From the NCBI GenBank assembly GCA_963849955.1, contig CAWKJU010000022.1:6857-70856 (forward strand): 64,000 nucleotides of DNA. The letters run 5' to 3'. This stretch comes from CAWFGW01 sp963849955 (GTDB lineage: Bacteria > Bacteroidota > Bacteroidia > Cytophagales > JAAEPT01). Below the pieces are notes generated by a model that was not told the origin of the DNA, searched no databases, and was given only the letters and a program-made list of their open reading frames with translations. Every line of letters begins with the position of its first letter. The stretch's first letter is position 1. This document shows positions 1 through 9,229 of this stretch, in pieces. Both the position numbers and the translations under genes were made by a program.

Positions 1-285
1 GGTTTGCCAAATCACCAAAGGAAATTGATCATCCCATTTTCCATTGGTGATTTCATCACAGACCTGCGCAATCAAATCTGATTTTTCTTTATCCAAAACA
101 CCGAGCTCTACGTTGGTTTTTGCGGCAGCTTTTTTTAGCGAGGCAAAAGCATATATCACTTCGATAGGCATTTTTTGGTTACCAATCTTGAAATTTTCCA
201 AAGAGCGTTGGGTTTGAGCACCCCAATATTTGTCTTCAGGAACTTGTACTTCTCCAAGTGTATCTTTTTCTATTCTATAGTTCAT
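1..285 (-). CDS. fumC: Fumarate hydratase class II, N-terminal part (cut by window start)
   Basis: This is the first 95 codons of a gene that runs off the left edge. The translation starts MNYRIEKDTLGEVQVPEDKY, then has WGAQTQRS and ends at DQFPLVIWQT, the stretch that in class II fumarases runs into the conserved substrate-binding GSGTQSNMN segment. Class II fumarases are cytosolic, iron-independent homotetramers that interconvert fumarate and malate in the TCA cycle. The ATG is preceded by a purine-rich AAGAGAAG. The gene diverges from radA across 104 nt. An aspartase or argininosuccinate lyase of the same superfamily is less likely, because the WGAQTQRS and DQFPLVIWQT spacing is typical of FumC. 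The catalytic SS loop lies outside the window. Confidence 0.93.
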   Translation of the reverse strand, partial: MNYRIEKDTLGEVQVPEDKYWGAQTQRSLENFKIGNQKMPIEVIYAFASLKKAAAKTNVELGVLDKEKSDLIAQVCDEITNGKWDDQFPLVIWQT

Positions 286-389
286 ATCTTCTCTTTTTTG
301 AATTAAAAACTGTTGTCACATCATCAAGTTATTAATAATACTTGCGATGAACCAATAGAACTTACTACTTTGTAGTTTACTCCAAAGTC

Positions 390-1763
390 ATGGCAAAAAT
401 CAAATCGACATATTTCTGTCAATCGTGTGGTTACAACTCTCCTAAATGGTTAGGCAAATGCCCTTCCTGCAATGAATGGAATACATTCGTAGAGGAAGTC
501 GTACAAAAAGAAACACCTCAAAAAGGTTCATGGAAAACGGGCTCTGAAAAAAACATCGCTAATCGACCTCTTCGTGTGGCCGATATTGCCATTGACACAA
601 CTGCTCGAATTGTAACTCAAGATGCGGAACTCAATCGGGTATTGGGTGGTGGAATTGTACCCGGCTCCTTGGTTTTGTTAGGAGGTGAACCAGGAATAGG
701 AAAGTCAACCTTATTGCTTCAGTTGTCTATCTCTCTTGCGGGGAAAAAGGTGCTTTACGTTTCGGGAGAAGAAAGTGAATCACAAATTAAAATGCGAGCG
801 GAACGCATAAGTAAAGACAATCAGGAATGCTATATTTTAGCAGAGACAAATACCCAGAACATCTTTAAACAAATTGAGCAACTCGCTCCTGATGTGGTCA
901 TTATTGATTCCATTCAAACCTTGCATTCTACCTACATTGAATCTGTGGCTGGTAGCGTCTCCCAAGTACGAGAATGTGCTGCTGAGATGTTGAAGTTTGC
1001 CAAGGAAACTTCAGTACCTGTGTTTTTAGTAGGACATATTACCAAAGACGGTTCTATTGCTGGACCAAAAGTACTGGAACACATGGTGGACACCGTACTA
1101 CAATTTGAAGGCGATCGCCATTTGAGTTACCGCATTTTGCGCACCATTAAAAACCGGTTTGGCTCTACTTCCGAATTAGGAATATATGAAATGCTGGGCG
1201 ATGGTTTACGGGAAGTTAGCAATCCTTCCGAAATTTTAATTTCCCAACGGGACGAAGCTTTAAGTGGTGTCGCTATCGCAGCTTCTCAGGAAGGCAACCG
1301 CCCTTTATTAATAGAAATACAATCGCTCGTAAGTCCCGCCAACTACGGAACACCTCAACGGTCGTGCACGGGGTATGACAGCAAACGTTTGAATATGTTG
1401 TTAGCTGTTCTCGAAAAACGTGGGGGTTTTCGCTTAGGGGTACAGGATGTGTTCTTAAATATTGCCGGAGGTTTAAAGGTAGATGACCCAGCGATCGACT
1501 TAGCCATATGCGTAGCTATTGTTTCCAGTTTTGAAGAGATGACCATTTCTCCAACGTGTTGTTTTGCTGGTGAAATTGGTTTAGGTGGTGAATTGCGAGC
1601 GGTAAACCGTATCGAAGGACGAATTCAGGAAGCCGAGAAACTAGGGTTTCAAGAAATCTATATCTCGAAATTCAATAAACTAACCCTCGACAAATCGAAA
1701 ATGAAAATTAAGATTTTTGAATTTTCGAAGTTAAGTCAGGTGTTTGAGGAGTTGTTTGGGTAG
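390..1763 (+). CDS. radA: DNA repair protein RadA
   Basis: RadA is a RecA-related, DnaB-like helicase/ATPase that drives branch migration of recombination intermediates. The 457-residue length is normal. A four-cysteine zinc finger sits at C10, C13, C24 and C27. Walker A (GGEPGIGKST) is at 98-107, the RadA-specific KNRFG motif follows near 254, and the C-terminal 150 residues form the Lon-protease-like domain (APANYG-type segment, then a GGLKVDDPAIDLA stretch). The ATG at 390 places the zinc finger at the usual distance from the N-terminus. The gene stands alone, diverging from fumC, and is followed by a REP-like repeat cluster instead of an obvious simple terminator. The assignment is secure. 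Confidence 0.97.
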   Translation: MAKIKSTYFCQSCGYNSPKWLGKCPSCNEWNTFVEEVVQKETPQKGSWKTGSEKNIANRPLRVADIAIDTTARIVTQDAELNRVLGGGIVPGSLVLLGGEPGIGKSTLLLQLSISLAGKKVLYVSGEESESQIKMRAERISKDNQECYILAETNTQNIFKQIEQLAPDVVIIDSIQTLHSTYIESVAGSVSQVRECAAEMLKFAKETSVPVFLVGHITKDGSIAGPKVLEHMVDTVLQFEGDRHLSYRILRTIKNRFGSTSELGIYEMLGDGLREVSNPSEILISQRDEALSGVAIAASQEGNRPLLIEIQSLVSPANYGTPQRSCTGYDSKRLNMLLAVLEKRGGFRLGVQDVFLNIAGGLKVDDPAIDLAICVAIVSSFEEMTISPTCCFAGEIGLGGELRAVNRIEGRIQEAEKLGFQEIYISKFNKLTLDKSKMKIKIFEFSKLSQVFEELFG

Positions 1764-1834
1764 AATTATTCGTTTGCAAAGATACCAAACAGTGGTTTGT
1801 GAGGACACAAACCACGGCATCAATTTTATCCTTA

Positions 1835-2043
1835 CGTCATTCCCACGTAGGTGGGAATCTGCCAATCGACAGCCTAAAAACCATATACAAACCTTCATCC
1901 CACAACTTTGTTTTTCATAGATTAACAGCGTTCTCACTCCCAAAACTTGCACGTCACCCCAGAATTAATATCAGGGGTCTCCCAATCGAAGCCTTTAGGC
2001 TCGTCTCCACCTCAGAGAGATTCCCGCCTACGCGGGAATGACG
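1835..2043. repeat. REP/MITE-like element with 26-bp inverted ends
   Basis: The left end (1835-1860) and the right end (2018-2043) are 26-bp inverted copies with 24 of 26 positions matching. Each end is itself a hairpin of the form CGTCATTCCC - spacer - GGGAATCT. The roughly 157 bp between them hold a further module (1952-1981) and a short GCC/GGC hairpin near 1990. No open reading frame inside looks real. The element fills most of the 384-bp gap between radA and the next gene. CGTCATTCCC...GGGAATCT modules are known as dispersed intergenic repeats in many bacteria. It could also terminate radA transcription. Confidence 0.8.
1952..1981. repeat. Nested REP-like hairpin, CGTCACCCC...GGGGTCTC type
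   Basis: The segment starts CGTCACCCC and ends GGGGTCTC, so the ACCCC and GGGGT arms can pair around an AT-rich loop of about 14 nt. Its outer frame (CGTCA ... TCT) is the same as in the two flanking modules, with different inner stem bases. It looks like a second class of the same kind of intergenic repeat placed between the two inverted ends. Confidence 0.6.
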
Positions 2044-2147
2044 GATTGTAAAAAGAATTCGCTTATATTAATGGTACCGTTTACTTTCGCCTCATCTTTT
2101 GTATACATCAGCACAAATCGTTTTAACCACCTATAACTTATTTTATC

Positions 2148-4415
2148 ATGAAAAAACTTTTATTACCATTACTGCTTTTTACTTGCCTAGTGGCAAATGC
2201 CGCTATTCCAGGTATCACTAATTATTTCAGTACTTTTGGTGGAATGCAGCCATGGGATGATGGTGAAAAAACCATCTACTGGGGAGTAATTACCTGTCAA
2301 CCTAATCAGCTCCAAATTGATTTTGAAATAGCAGATAATTACACATTATCAAACAATAGTATTGCTCAGCTTATAAACAGTTCCCCTACGTCTATAACTA
2401 TTGATGTATTTGATGCTTTTGACGGAGTTATCGACATCATGAATTCCTCGAATGTTCTTATTTGTACAATTCAACTACAACCACTTCCAAATGATTTATT
2501 CGGTATATCGTTAGATCCGTATTATAATAATATTAAAGATGATACACTTTATCTCTGTTCCGCGTTTGGAACTAACCCATTAGAGATAACTTATGAAATC
2601 AACGCCCCTTTTAACCCTCAAAATTACTGTTTTCAACAAGATCAAGATGCAAAAATCTATATCAACAATGTAGCACAAGACAGCAAACTTTGGGAAGACA
2701 TAACCTTAAAAACTGGTGATACATTATTTGTAAAACGACCTAGCGGTTTTGTTCCTTGTGATTGTGGTTTTGAACAATTTCAATCTGAACTAAAGACAGA
2801 CTCTTACATCATTAAATTGGTCGACAATGAAGTGAAGCCTGTAGCTAGTGTTGTTTCTGGCAACACTACCATTTGCCCAGGCGATACAGCCATATTAGGA
2901 CAAACAACCGTTACGAGTTTAGATTATAGATGGCATAAAAATAACTCAACTAGTTACTATTTTTCTAAAGATACTGTGCCCATTAACCAACCTGGAAAAT
3001 ATAGAATGGCACAATACAACACACCAAAAGGTGAATGTCCTGCTGTTTCTCCCGTGATAGATGTGATGAAAGGTATTGGCTGCAAAGGATTTATTAATGG
3101 TTTCGTCTATAAAGATGGAAGCTACAATAGCACTACCAAAAAATATACTGCTTATGAAGGCGTAACTGTAAAAACCAACAACGGTATGGTAACTGTAAGT
3201 GACAAAAACGGTTATTTCGAATTTTATTACGATAGTATTGTAGACAGTCAAATCAATCGGGTTTATGTGGCTGACCCAGAATATTATGCTGCTAACGCAT
3301 CAATCTATACTGACAACAATTTTATGTTGGATGTGAACAACAACCTTTATACTTATTTATTAGAAACAAACGATTTAGCAGCTCATTTAAACAGTACCCG
3401 AAACCGACCAGGTTTTACCATGCCTTATTATGTATCAGTTGAAAACAGAGGTAAAAACCCGTTAACAACACAAGTAACAGTAACACTTGACAATAATTTA
3501 ACTTACACCTCTCTTGAAAGTGAAAACAAACCAACTACTGCAACAGGTCAAACACTCACTTGGGAAAATGTAACAGTAGAAAGTGGGGTCACAAAACGCC
3601 TAACTTTATATGCTGTTTTAGATAGAAAAACAGCGTTAGGAACTGAGTTAATAAGTACTGCAAAGTTGACTATGGCATCCGCAGATGATGTACCTGCAAA
3701 TGACAATACCACTTTCAAAACTACGGTAAGCGGATCGTTTGATCCAAATGATAAATTAGTGACTTACGTAGGTGCGTTTACTGAAGGATATATCTATGAT
3801 ACTACGAATTTCGAATACACCATCCGTTTCCAAAACACAGGAACTGATACAGCTTTCACAGTACGTGTTGAAGATGTAATTTCTAAGAGTTTGGATTTGA
3901 CTACAATCAATTTTATAGATGCCAGTCATGAATTTACTCCAATCATTTCAGGAGATACTGTAAAGTGGCTTTTCAAAAACATACTATTAGCTGATAGTAA
4001 TGTAAACGAACCAGCTAGTCATGGATTCATCCGTTTTTCAATTAAGCAAAAAGTAGGTAATGCTCCTGGTACAGTGATTAAAAACAAAGCCTCTATTTTC
4101 TTTGACTTTAACGAGCCAGTCATCACCAATGAGGTAGTGAGTATCATTAACAATGATATAGTTACTGATATTGAGCAAGAAAAACAAGCTCAAGCATTAA
4201 AGTTAGTTTCCGCTTATCCTAATCCCGCATGTAATTCTATTTCTATAAATGCTGAAGGAACAGGTACACTAGAATTATATAGCAGCATTGGTTCTTTGGT
4301 TTTAAAAACTGATAGTAAAGAAAATATTAACATAGATACCTTAAAAAGTGGAGTGTATTATTACCAGTTTATTACTGATTCGAAGGTATTCTCCGGGAGT
4401 TTTGTGAAGGAGTAA
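2148..4415 (+). CDS. Secreted protein with T9SS type A C-terminal sorting domain
   Basis: The 755-residue product begins with a signal peptide (MKKLLLPLLLFTCLVANA) and ends with a type A sorting domain of about 75 residues, recognised by SAYPNPACNSISI, the ELYSSIG stretch and a final beta-strand pair (GVYYYQF ... GSFVKE). Such domains direct export through the outer membrane by the type IX system and are removed or lipid-anchored at the surface. Residues around 535-690 carry the module containing FDPNDK that is common just before this domain; a DUF11-like beta-sandwich precedes it near 415-530. The first 400 residues contain Ig-like segments with several cysteine pairs, and no enzyme motif is seen. 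Function is unknown; adhesion or surface display is a guess. It is a single gene ended by a strong terminator. Confidence 0.85.
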   Translation: MKKLLLPLLLFTCLVANAAIPGITNYFSTFGGMQPWDDGEKTIYWGVITCQPNQLQIDFEIADNYTLSNNSIAQLINSSPTSITIDVFDAFDGVIDIMNSSNVLICTIQLQPLPNDLFGISLDPYYNNIKDDTLYLCSAFGTNPLEITYEINAPFNPQNYCFQQDQDAKIYINNVAQDSKLWEDITLKTGDTLFVKRPSGFVPCDCGFEQFQSELKTDSYIIKLVDNEVKPVASVVSGNTTICPGDTAILGQTTVTSLDYRWHKNNSTSYYFSKDTVPINQPGKYRMAQYNTPKGECPAVSPVIDVMKGIGCKGFINGFVYKDGSYNSTTKKYTAYEGVTVKTNNGMVTVSDKNGYFEFYYDSIVDSQINRVYVADPEYYAANASIYTDNNFMLDVNNNLYTYLLETNDLAAHLNSTRNRPGFTMPYYVSVENRGKNPLTTQVTVTLDNNLTYTSLESENKPTTATGQTLTWENVTVESGVTKRLTLYAVLDRKTALGTELISTAKLTMASADDVPANDNTTFKTTVSGSFDPNDKLVTYVGAFTEGYIYDTTNFEYTIRFQNTGTDTAFTVRVEDVISKSLDLTTINFIDASHEFTPIISGDTVKWLFKNILLADSNVNEPASHGFIRFSIKQKVGNAPGTVIKNKASIFFDFNEPVITNEVVSIINNDIVTDIEQEKQAQALKLVSAYPNPACNSISINAEGTGTLELYSSIGSLVLKTDSKENINIDTLKSGVYYYQFITDSKVFSGSFVKE

Positions 4416-4443
4416 CTAAGTAATAGTATGTGATGAAAACTGT

Positions 4444-4483
4444 TAAGGAAGACGAACTTTAAAAGGTCGTCTTCCTTTTTTTA
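4444..4483 (+). terminator. Rho-independent terminator
   Basis: An 11-bp perfect stem, AAGGAAGACGA (4445-4455) with TCGTCTTCCTT (4467-4477), encloses an AT-rich 11-nt loop and is followed by a run of T. It lies 30 nt after the stop of the T9SS cargo gene and abuts the stop of the convergent membrane-protein gene. The A residues before the stem give it some activity in the opposite direction too. Confidence 0.93.
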
Positions 4484-4804
4484 TTGCTGTTCTACTAGCG
4501 TTTTTATAACTATGAAAAGAACATAACTCATTCCAAAACACAAAAACATTATTTTACTCCTTTTCCGGTTTTTAATAACATTTAAAAAGATCTGTTTATC
4601 TTTTTCATTTTCTGCATTTTCAATTAAATATACGAGCTCTTTTTTCGTTGCTGCGTTCTTATATTTATCTTGTGACTTTCTTTTGAACCTTCCATTTCTA
4701 ACATATCCATAAGATTTATCTTTTAAAGCGAAAAAAAATCCAAGCAGAAAAAAAACATATGTTAAGTACTCGACACCATTTAAAAAAAAACTAATTGGCT
4801 CCAT
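4481..4804 (-). CDS. Small membrane protein of unknown function
   Basis: The 107-residue product has a hydrophobic segment near residues 10-27 (YLTYVFFLLGFFFAL), a basic and acidic middle stretch rich in K and E (about 28-82), and a second hydrophobic segment near 86-101 (IMFLCFGMSYVLFIVI). This predicts a two-helix inner-membrane protein with a soluble loop. It overlaps the 3' end of dsbD by 14 nt on the same strand, which suggests translational coupling in one transcript. It belongs to no family I recognise. The overlap and sensible topology argue that it is real. Confidence 0.6.
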   Translation of the reverse strand: MEPISFFLNGVEYLTYVFFLLGFFFALKDKSYGYVRNGRFKRKSQDKYKNAATKKELVYLIENAENEKDKQIFLNVIKNRKRSKIMFLCFGMSYVLFIVIKTLVEQQ

Positions 4805-6992
4805 TGCTTAGATTTTTATAATTCGCCTTCCCCTTGTCCAAAAACTCAATATACTCATCAATATTGGTATTAAAATCATGCGCAGCATTCAACTCTTTTA
4901 ATACTATTTTTCCGTCTTGTGTTTGTTCTTCGTCTACTCCAAGAAGGATATAAAATGGTTGACCTTGTCTGTTAAATTTGCTTAACAGCAAGTCAGAGTT
5001 TGCCTTGCCAATGGTTATTATTTCTTTTCCTTTTTCTGTGGTATACCATTCTTCTTCTGGTAATTTTATTTTGTTGTAGTCACCGTATAAAGCCACTACC
5101 ACAAAATCTTCCTGCAAGCGTTTCATTACTGCCGGGTCGCTCCAAACTTTTTGTTCCATCTCACGACAGTTCGCGCAGGCTTTTCCTGTGTAGTCTAAGA
5201 AAATTGGTTTGCCTTGTTCACGCGCACAACAAATAGCTTGTCGTAAATCGAAATAACCCTCAATACCTTTCGGCAAGTGTAAATCAGAGGAGTACATTGG
5301 TTTATCACATAAAGTGCTCTTTGATCCGTGGCAACAATCTTGATTGGTCAGATAAAAATCCTGCGTACTGGGTGGGGGCAACATTCCTGATAAAAACTTC
5401 AACGGTGCTCCCCAAAGTCCGGGAACCATGTATGTAGTAAACGAGAACGTAGCTACCACTAACAAAATCCGAAATACCCCAATCGTAGCAATTGGACTAT
5501 CACTTTTCATTCTAAACTTACCCAATAGATAGATTCCTATTAGAAAGAAAATAGCGATCCATATCGACAAAAACACTTCACGATCTAAAATTCTCCAGTT
5601 TTCTACCTGATCGACCTGGCTTAAGAATTTTAAGGCAAAGGCTAACTCCAAAAAGCCTAAGGTCACTTTCACTTCGTTCAACCATCCACCCGATTTTGGC
5701 AAACTGTTTAACCAACCTGGAAAGGCGGCAAACAAACCAAAAGGTAAAGCAAAAGCCAACGAATAAGCGAACATACCCACAATAGGTTTAATCCACTGTC
5801 CGTCCGCAGAGAGGGTTAAAACAGTACTGGCAATTGGTCCTGTACAAGAGAAAGAAACTAATACAATGGTAAAGGCCATGAAGAAAATACCTACAAGTCC
5901 ACCACGATCACTTTGGCTGTCCATCTTGTTGATGAAACTACTAGGCAATGTGATTTCAAATAACCCCAAAAACGACAACGCAAATAGAATGAAGATAATA
6001 AAGAAAATACTGTTCGGCAGCCAATGGGTCGCCATGGTAGTCGCAAAACTTGGTCCTGCAATTTTACTCACCAAAACACCAATGATGGTGTAAATTGCGA
6101 TAATGAAAAAGCTATAAATCAAGGCATTTTTAATGCCTTGTGCTCGTGTTTTTGATGATTTAGTGAAGAATGTAACTGTCATTGGAATCATTGGAAAAAC
6201 ACAAGGAGTCATGAGTGCGGCTAAACCGGAAGCAAAAGCCAACAACATAAATAACACTAAATCTTTCCAATCTGAGCCTTGCTTTTCATCTCCTTCGAAG
6301 CGATGTATTATGATATCATCCCAGCCTGCTTTTCGTTGTTCTTTACACGTTTGGGTATTTTTTTCTTTTATAACTTGAGCAAGCGAATCTGTAGCTGCCA
6401 ACGTAGAGTCTTCTTTAGCTACCACATCGCCCATTTCTACCACTGCTTTTTCTACCTTTTCAATCGCCTTCTTTATGGGTTCTGTCTCTGCCGTTGTAGG
6501 TTTATCAACAGGCTTTTCAGTTATAATTTTTGCTTTGAAACTATATTCTAACGGACCATCAAAGGGGATACACATCCCATCGTCCTGACACAGCTGGCAT
6601 TCATAGGTGGCTTTAAAAGAAACGTTTTCTTCTGTAACTTTTATTTTGTGAGTAAACCGCGCATTTTTATCAAAATAAGTGATATCGCAACCAAATATAT
6701 CATCATATTTTTTCTTTGCTTTAGGCGATTCTAATATTCCGATTAACTCGAATCCTTGAGTAGATTCAAACGTCATGGTGGTCACAATCGGTCCACAGTT
6801 GGGGTCAAAATTAGCGCCATATAAATGCCATCCTGATTGAAATGTTGCTTCAAAAAATAACTCAACCGTTTCACCAACTTTAGCTTCTTTGGGCGAATGA
6901 GAAATTTTCCAAACCGGTGGTTTTACTAAGTCTTGTGCCTGTAAAGCAAAAGTTAAGCAACTTATTAAAAGCAGAACTATCGATTTTTTCAT
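4791..6992 (-). CDS. dsbD: Thiol:disulfide interchange protein DsbD
   Basis: DsbD carries electrons from cytosolic thioredoxin across the inner membrane to periplasmic thiol proteins. I place the start at the ATG at 6992 (733 residues) because MKKSIVLLLISCLTFALQAQ is a good signal peptide; the longer frame to 7064 adds 24 non-signal residues. An N-terminal periplasmic domain carries a CQLC...C cluster near 132-141. The central membrane domain of about eight helices holds the catalytic cysteines in MTPCVFPMIP and VSFSCTGPI. The C-terminal thioredoxin domain carries CANC (GKACANCREME). It lies downstream of an M20 peptidase gene and overlaps a small membrane-protein gene. All three redox modules look intact. 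Confidence 0.95.
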   Translation of the reverse strand: MKKSIVLLLISCLTFALQAQDLVKPPVWKISHSPKEAKVGETVELFFEATFQSGWHLYGANFDPNCGPIVTTMTFESTQGFELIGILESPKAKKKYDDIFGCDITYFDKNARFTHKIKVTEENVSFKATYECQLCQDDGMCIPFDGPLEYSFKAKIITEKPVDKPTTAETEPIKKAIEKVEKAVVEMGDVVAKEDSTLAATDSLAQVIKEKNTQTCKEQRKAGWDDIIIHRFEGDEKQGSDWKDLVLFMLLAFASGLAALMTPCVFPMIPMTVTFFTKSSKTRAQGIKNALIYSFFIIAIYTIIGVLVSKIAGPSFATTMATHWLPNSIFFIIFILFALSFLGLFEITLPSSFINKMDSQSDRGGLVGIFFMAFTIVLVSFSCTGPIASTVLTLSADGQWIKPIVGMFAYSLAFALPFGLFAAFPGWLNSLPKSGGWLNEVKVTLGFLELAFALKFLSQVDQVENWRILDREVFLSIWIAIFFLIGIYLLGKFRMKSDSPIATIGVFRILLVVATFSFTTYMVPGLWGAPLKFLSGMLPPPSTQDFYLTNQDCCHGSKSTLCDKPMYSSDLHLPKGIEGYFDLRQAICCAREQGKPIFLDYTGKACANCREMEQKVWSDPAVMKRLQEDFVVVALYGDYNKIKLPEEEWYTTEKGKEIITIGKANSDLLLSKFNRQGQPFYILLGVDEEQTQDGKIVLKELNAAHDFNTNIDEYIEFLDKGKANYKNLSNGAN

Positions 6993-7058
6993 GTTTAGTT
7001 TTTTCATTCTTTGTGCTAACGCCCAACTAACGTATTTAATTCGTTTTGATTGTATTAA

Positions 7059-7102
7059 CGACATCTTGACCCAAAAGAGCTCATTCGATACCTCAGGATG
7101 AC
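7059..7102. repeat. Degenerate short inverted repeat, possibly a decayed REP-like element
   Basis: CGACATCTTGA at one end and CTCAGGATGAC at the other are imperfect inverted copies of each other. Both resemble the CGTCATTCTGA ends of the clearer element at 28614-28700. The element lies in the 124-nt gap between the M20 peptidase and dsbD genes. The similarity is short, so the assignment is tentative; it may simply be a weak terminator. Confidence 0.3.
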
Positions 7103-7116
7103 TACAGTGGTAGCAA

Positions 7117-8478
7117 CTATTTGCTCAACTCCGCAAAGTTTTGGTGGAAATGGCAGATTGTTTCAATGCCCTTCAAATAATTGAATATACCATAACTTTC
7201 ATTGGGTGAGTGAATAGCGTCTTCATCTAAACCAAACCCCATTAATATCACTGATGTCTTTAATTGATTTTCAAATAAAGCAACTATTGGAATACTTCCC
7301 CCTTCGCGCATCGGAATGGGTTTTTTGCCCCAGACTTGCTCAAAGGAACGACTTGCCGCTTTATATCCGATAGAATCGATTGGGGTAACCACTGGTTCGC
7401 CTCCATGATGGGGTTTTACTTTCACCTTCACCGACTGGGGTGCTATACTTTCAAAGTGTTTGGTAAATAAATCGGTAATTTCTTTTGATGTTTGGTTAGG
7501 GACCAACCTCATCGATATTTTAGCATAAGCTTTGGAAGCAATGACTGTTTTTGCTCCTTCACCAATATAACCTCCCCATATCCCATTCACATCTAAGGTC
7601 GGTCGAATCGAGTTTCTTTCCAAGGTGGAAAATCCTTTTTCTCCATGCACAGCATTAATGCCTAACGCTTTTTTAAAGTCCTCCTCTACAAATGGTGCTT
7701 TCGCCATTTCCGCTCGTTCGACAGCACTTATTTCCTGCACCTTATCATAAAACCCGGGAATGGTGATGTGATTATTTTCATCGTGTAACGAAGCAATCAT
7801 TTCACATAAAATATTGATGGGGTTGGCGATTTGACCACCATACATTCCCGAATGCAAATCCCGGTTAGGACCCGTTACTTCGACTTCCAGATAACTTAAC
7901 CCACGCAGCCCAGTGCAAAGTGAGGGCACTTCATTTGAAAAAATACCCGTATCAGAAATCAACACAACATCACAAGCGAGTTTTTCTCTGTTTTCTTTCA
8001 CGAAAATCTCCAAGTTGTTGGAGCCGATTTCTTCCTCCCCTTCAATCATAAACTTGACATTGCAAGGAAGTGATCCGTGTTTTAAAAGTGTTTCCAAGGC
8101 TTTCACATGCATATACATTTGACCTTTATCATCACAAGCTCCGCGAGCAACTATTTTATTGTTTTTGATGACTGGTTCAAAAGGAGGCGAATCCCACAGT
8201 TCATACGGATCTGCTGGTTGCACATCGTAGTGTCCGTATACTAAAATAGTTGGCAAAGAAATGTCTACTATCTTCTCGCCATATACAATTGGATTACCTG
8301 CTGTTGAACAGATTTCTGCTTTATCTAAGCCTGCTGCTTCTAATTTTTGTTTGATGAAATCAGCCGCTGCGAGTATATCATTTTTGAATTTGCTATCGGC
8401 ACTCACGCTTGGTATGCGCAGTAAGTCAAAAAGTTCTTCGAGAAATCGGTCTTTGTTTTCTTCTATATATGCTTTCAT
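7117..8478 (-). CDS. M20-family metallopeptidase (dipeptidase)
   Basis: The 453-residue protein belongs to the M20/M25/M40 zinc peptidases, which act in the cytosol on dipeptides and related substrates using two metal ions. The expected metal ligands and catalytic acids are visible: H83 and D85 in VYGHYDVQP, D116 in ARGACDDKGQ, and E148/E149 in IEGEEEIGS. The dimerisation (lid) domain, including LHSGMYGG, lies roughly at 215-330. There is no signal peptide. The length and the HYD...DDKG arrangement fit the carnosinase-like dipeptidase branch. It sits between plsY and dsbD on the same strand with short gaps, and the exact substrate cannot be read from sequence. Confidence 0.9.
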   Translation of the reverse strand: MKAYIEENKDRFLEELFDLLRIPSVSADSKFKNDILAAADFIKQKLEAAGLDKAEICSTAGNPIVYGEKIVDISLPTILVYGHYDVQPADPYELWDSPPFEPVIKNNKIVARGACDDKGQMYMHVKALETLLKHGSLPCNVKFMIEGEEEIGSNNLEIFVKENREKLACDVVLISDTGIFSNEVPSLCTGLRGLSYLEVEVTGPNRDLHSGMYGGQIANPINILCEMIASLHDENNHITIPGFYDKVQEISAVERAEMAKAPFVEEDFKKALGINAVHGEKGFSTLERNSIRPTLDVNGIWGGYIGEGAKTVIASKAYAKISMRLVPNQTSKEITDLFTKHFESIAPQSVKVKVKPHHGGEPVVTPIDSIGYKAASRSFEQVWGKKPIPMREGGSIPIVALFENQLKTSVILMGFGLDEDAIHSPNESYGIFNYLKGIETICHFHQNFAELSK

Positions 8479-8529
8479 AGTTCTAATCTATTCTATAAAA
8501 CTAAGAAAAGCCCCAAAAATGTAGAAGTC

Positions 8530-9195
8530 TTACTCGGTTTGTTTCTTTTTCTTGAGGTCTATTTTGTTTTCTTCTCCTGCTATCAAGCGTTTGATATTCT
8601 TTTTATGTGTCAACACCAATAAAAGAAACACCACGATTCCAAACCCAATCATTACCTCACTCGGTTTCTCAAAATTATTAAACGCTGGAAGACTTACCAA
8701 GATGGGAAAAGCTAAACCGCTAATCATGGATCCTAATGAAACGTACTTAGTCAATAAAAACACAATAAGAAACACTAATATACAAGCTAATGCAGCACCT
8801 AAGTTTAAGGCTAGACCAATACCTAAAAGTGAAGCAACACCTTTACCACCTTTAAAACGGGCATAAACAGGAAAAATATGACCAATAACTGCGGCCATTC
8901 CTAAAGCTATTTGCAGTGCCACATAGTTGTTATCACTTATTTCAAACCCAAAATTATAAATGTATTGTGCTAAGGTCGCTGCTGTGTAGCCTTTGAAAAC
9001 ATCAATCGCCATCACCGTAATGCCAGGCCGAGTCCCTAACACCCGAAAGGTGTTGGTAGCTCCCGCATTACCACTTCCATAGTCACGAATATCAATTCCC
9101 ATTTTTATCTTTCCGATGACTACTGCCGTTGGAAAAGATCCTATTAAATAGGCTAATAATATTCCTGAAAGTATTACTATCCAAAACAAACTCAT
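8530..9195 (-). CDS. plsY: Glycerol-3-phosphate acyltransferase PlsY
   Basis: PlsY transfers the acyl group of acyl-phosphate to glycerol-3-phosphate, the first step of phospholipid synthesis, in the inner membrane. The 221 residues form about seven hydrophobic segments. The diagnostic motifs are present: GSFPTAVVIGK near the start, YGSGNAGATNTFRVLG at about 40-55, and FKGGKGVASLLG at about 113-124. The ATG at 9195 is preceded by AGAAGGA, a clear ribosome binding site. It is downstream of the giant exported-protein gene and upstream of the peptidase gene. Confidence 0.96.
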   Translation of the reverse strand: MSLFWIVILSGILLAYLIGSFPTAVVIGKIKMGIDIRDYGSGNAGATNTFRVLGTRPGITVMAIDVFKGYTAATLAQYIYNFGFEISDNNYVALQIALGMAAVIGHIFPVYARFKGGKGVASLLGIGLALNLGAALACILVFLIVFLLTKYVSLGSMISGLAFPILVSLPAFNNFEKPSEVMIGFGIVVFLLLVLTHKKNIKRLIAGEENKIDLKKKKQTE

Positions 9196-9208
9196 ATCCT
9201 TCTACTTG

Positions 9209-9228
9209 TGTGACGTAATAGCGTCACA
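9209..9228. other. Intercistronic hairpin upstream of plsY
   Basis: TGTGACG (9209-9215) and CGTCACA (9222-9228) form a perfect 7-bp stem with a 6-nt loop in the 34-nt gap between the 1721-residue protein gene and plsY. No T tract follows on the minus strand, so it is more likely an mRNA-processing or partial-attenuation element than a full terminator. Confidence 0.4.
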
Positions 9229-9229
9229 A

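Noticed and set aside
1799..2041. An open frame of 80 codons across the repeat cluster after radA.
   Set aside because: It runs through both inverted repeat ends and has no family similarity; the hairpin structure explains the sequence.
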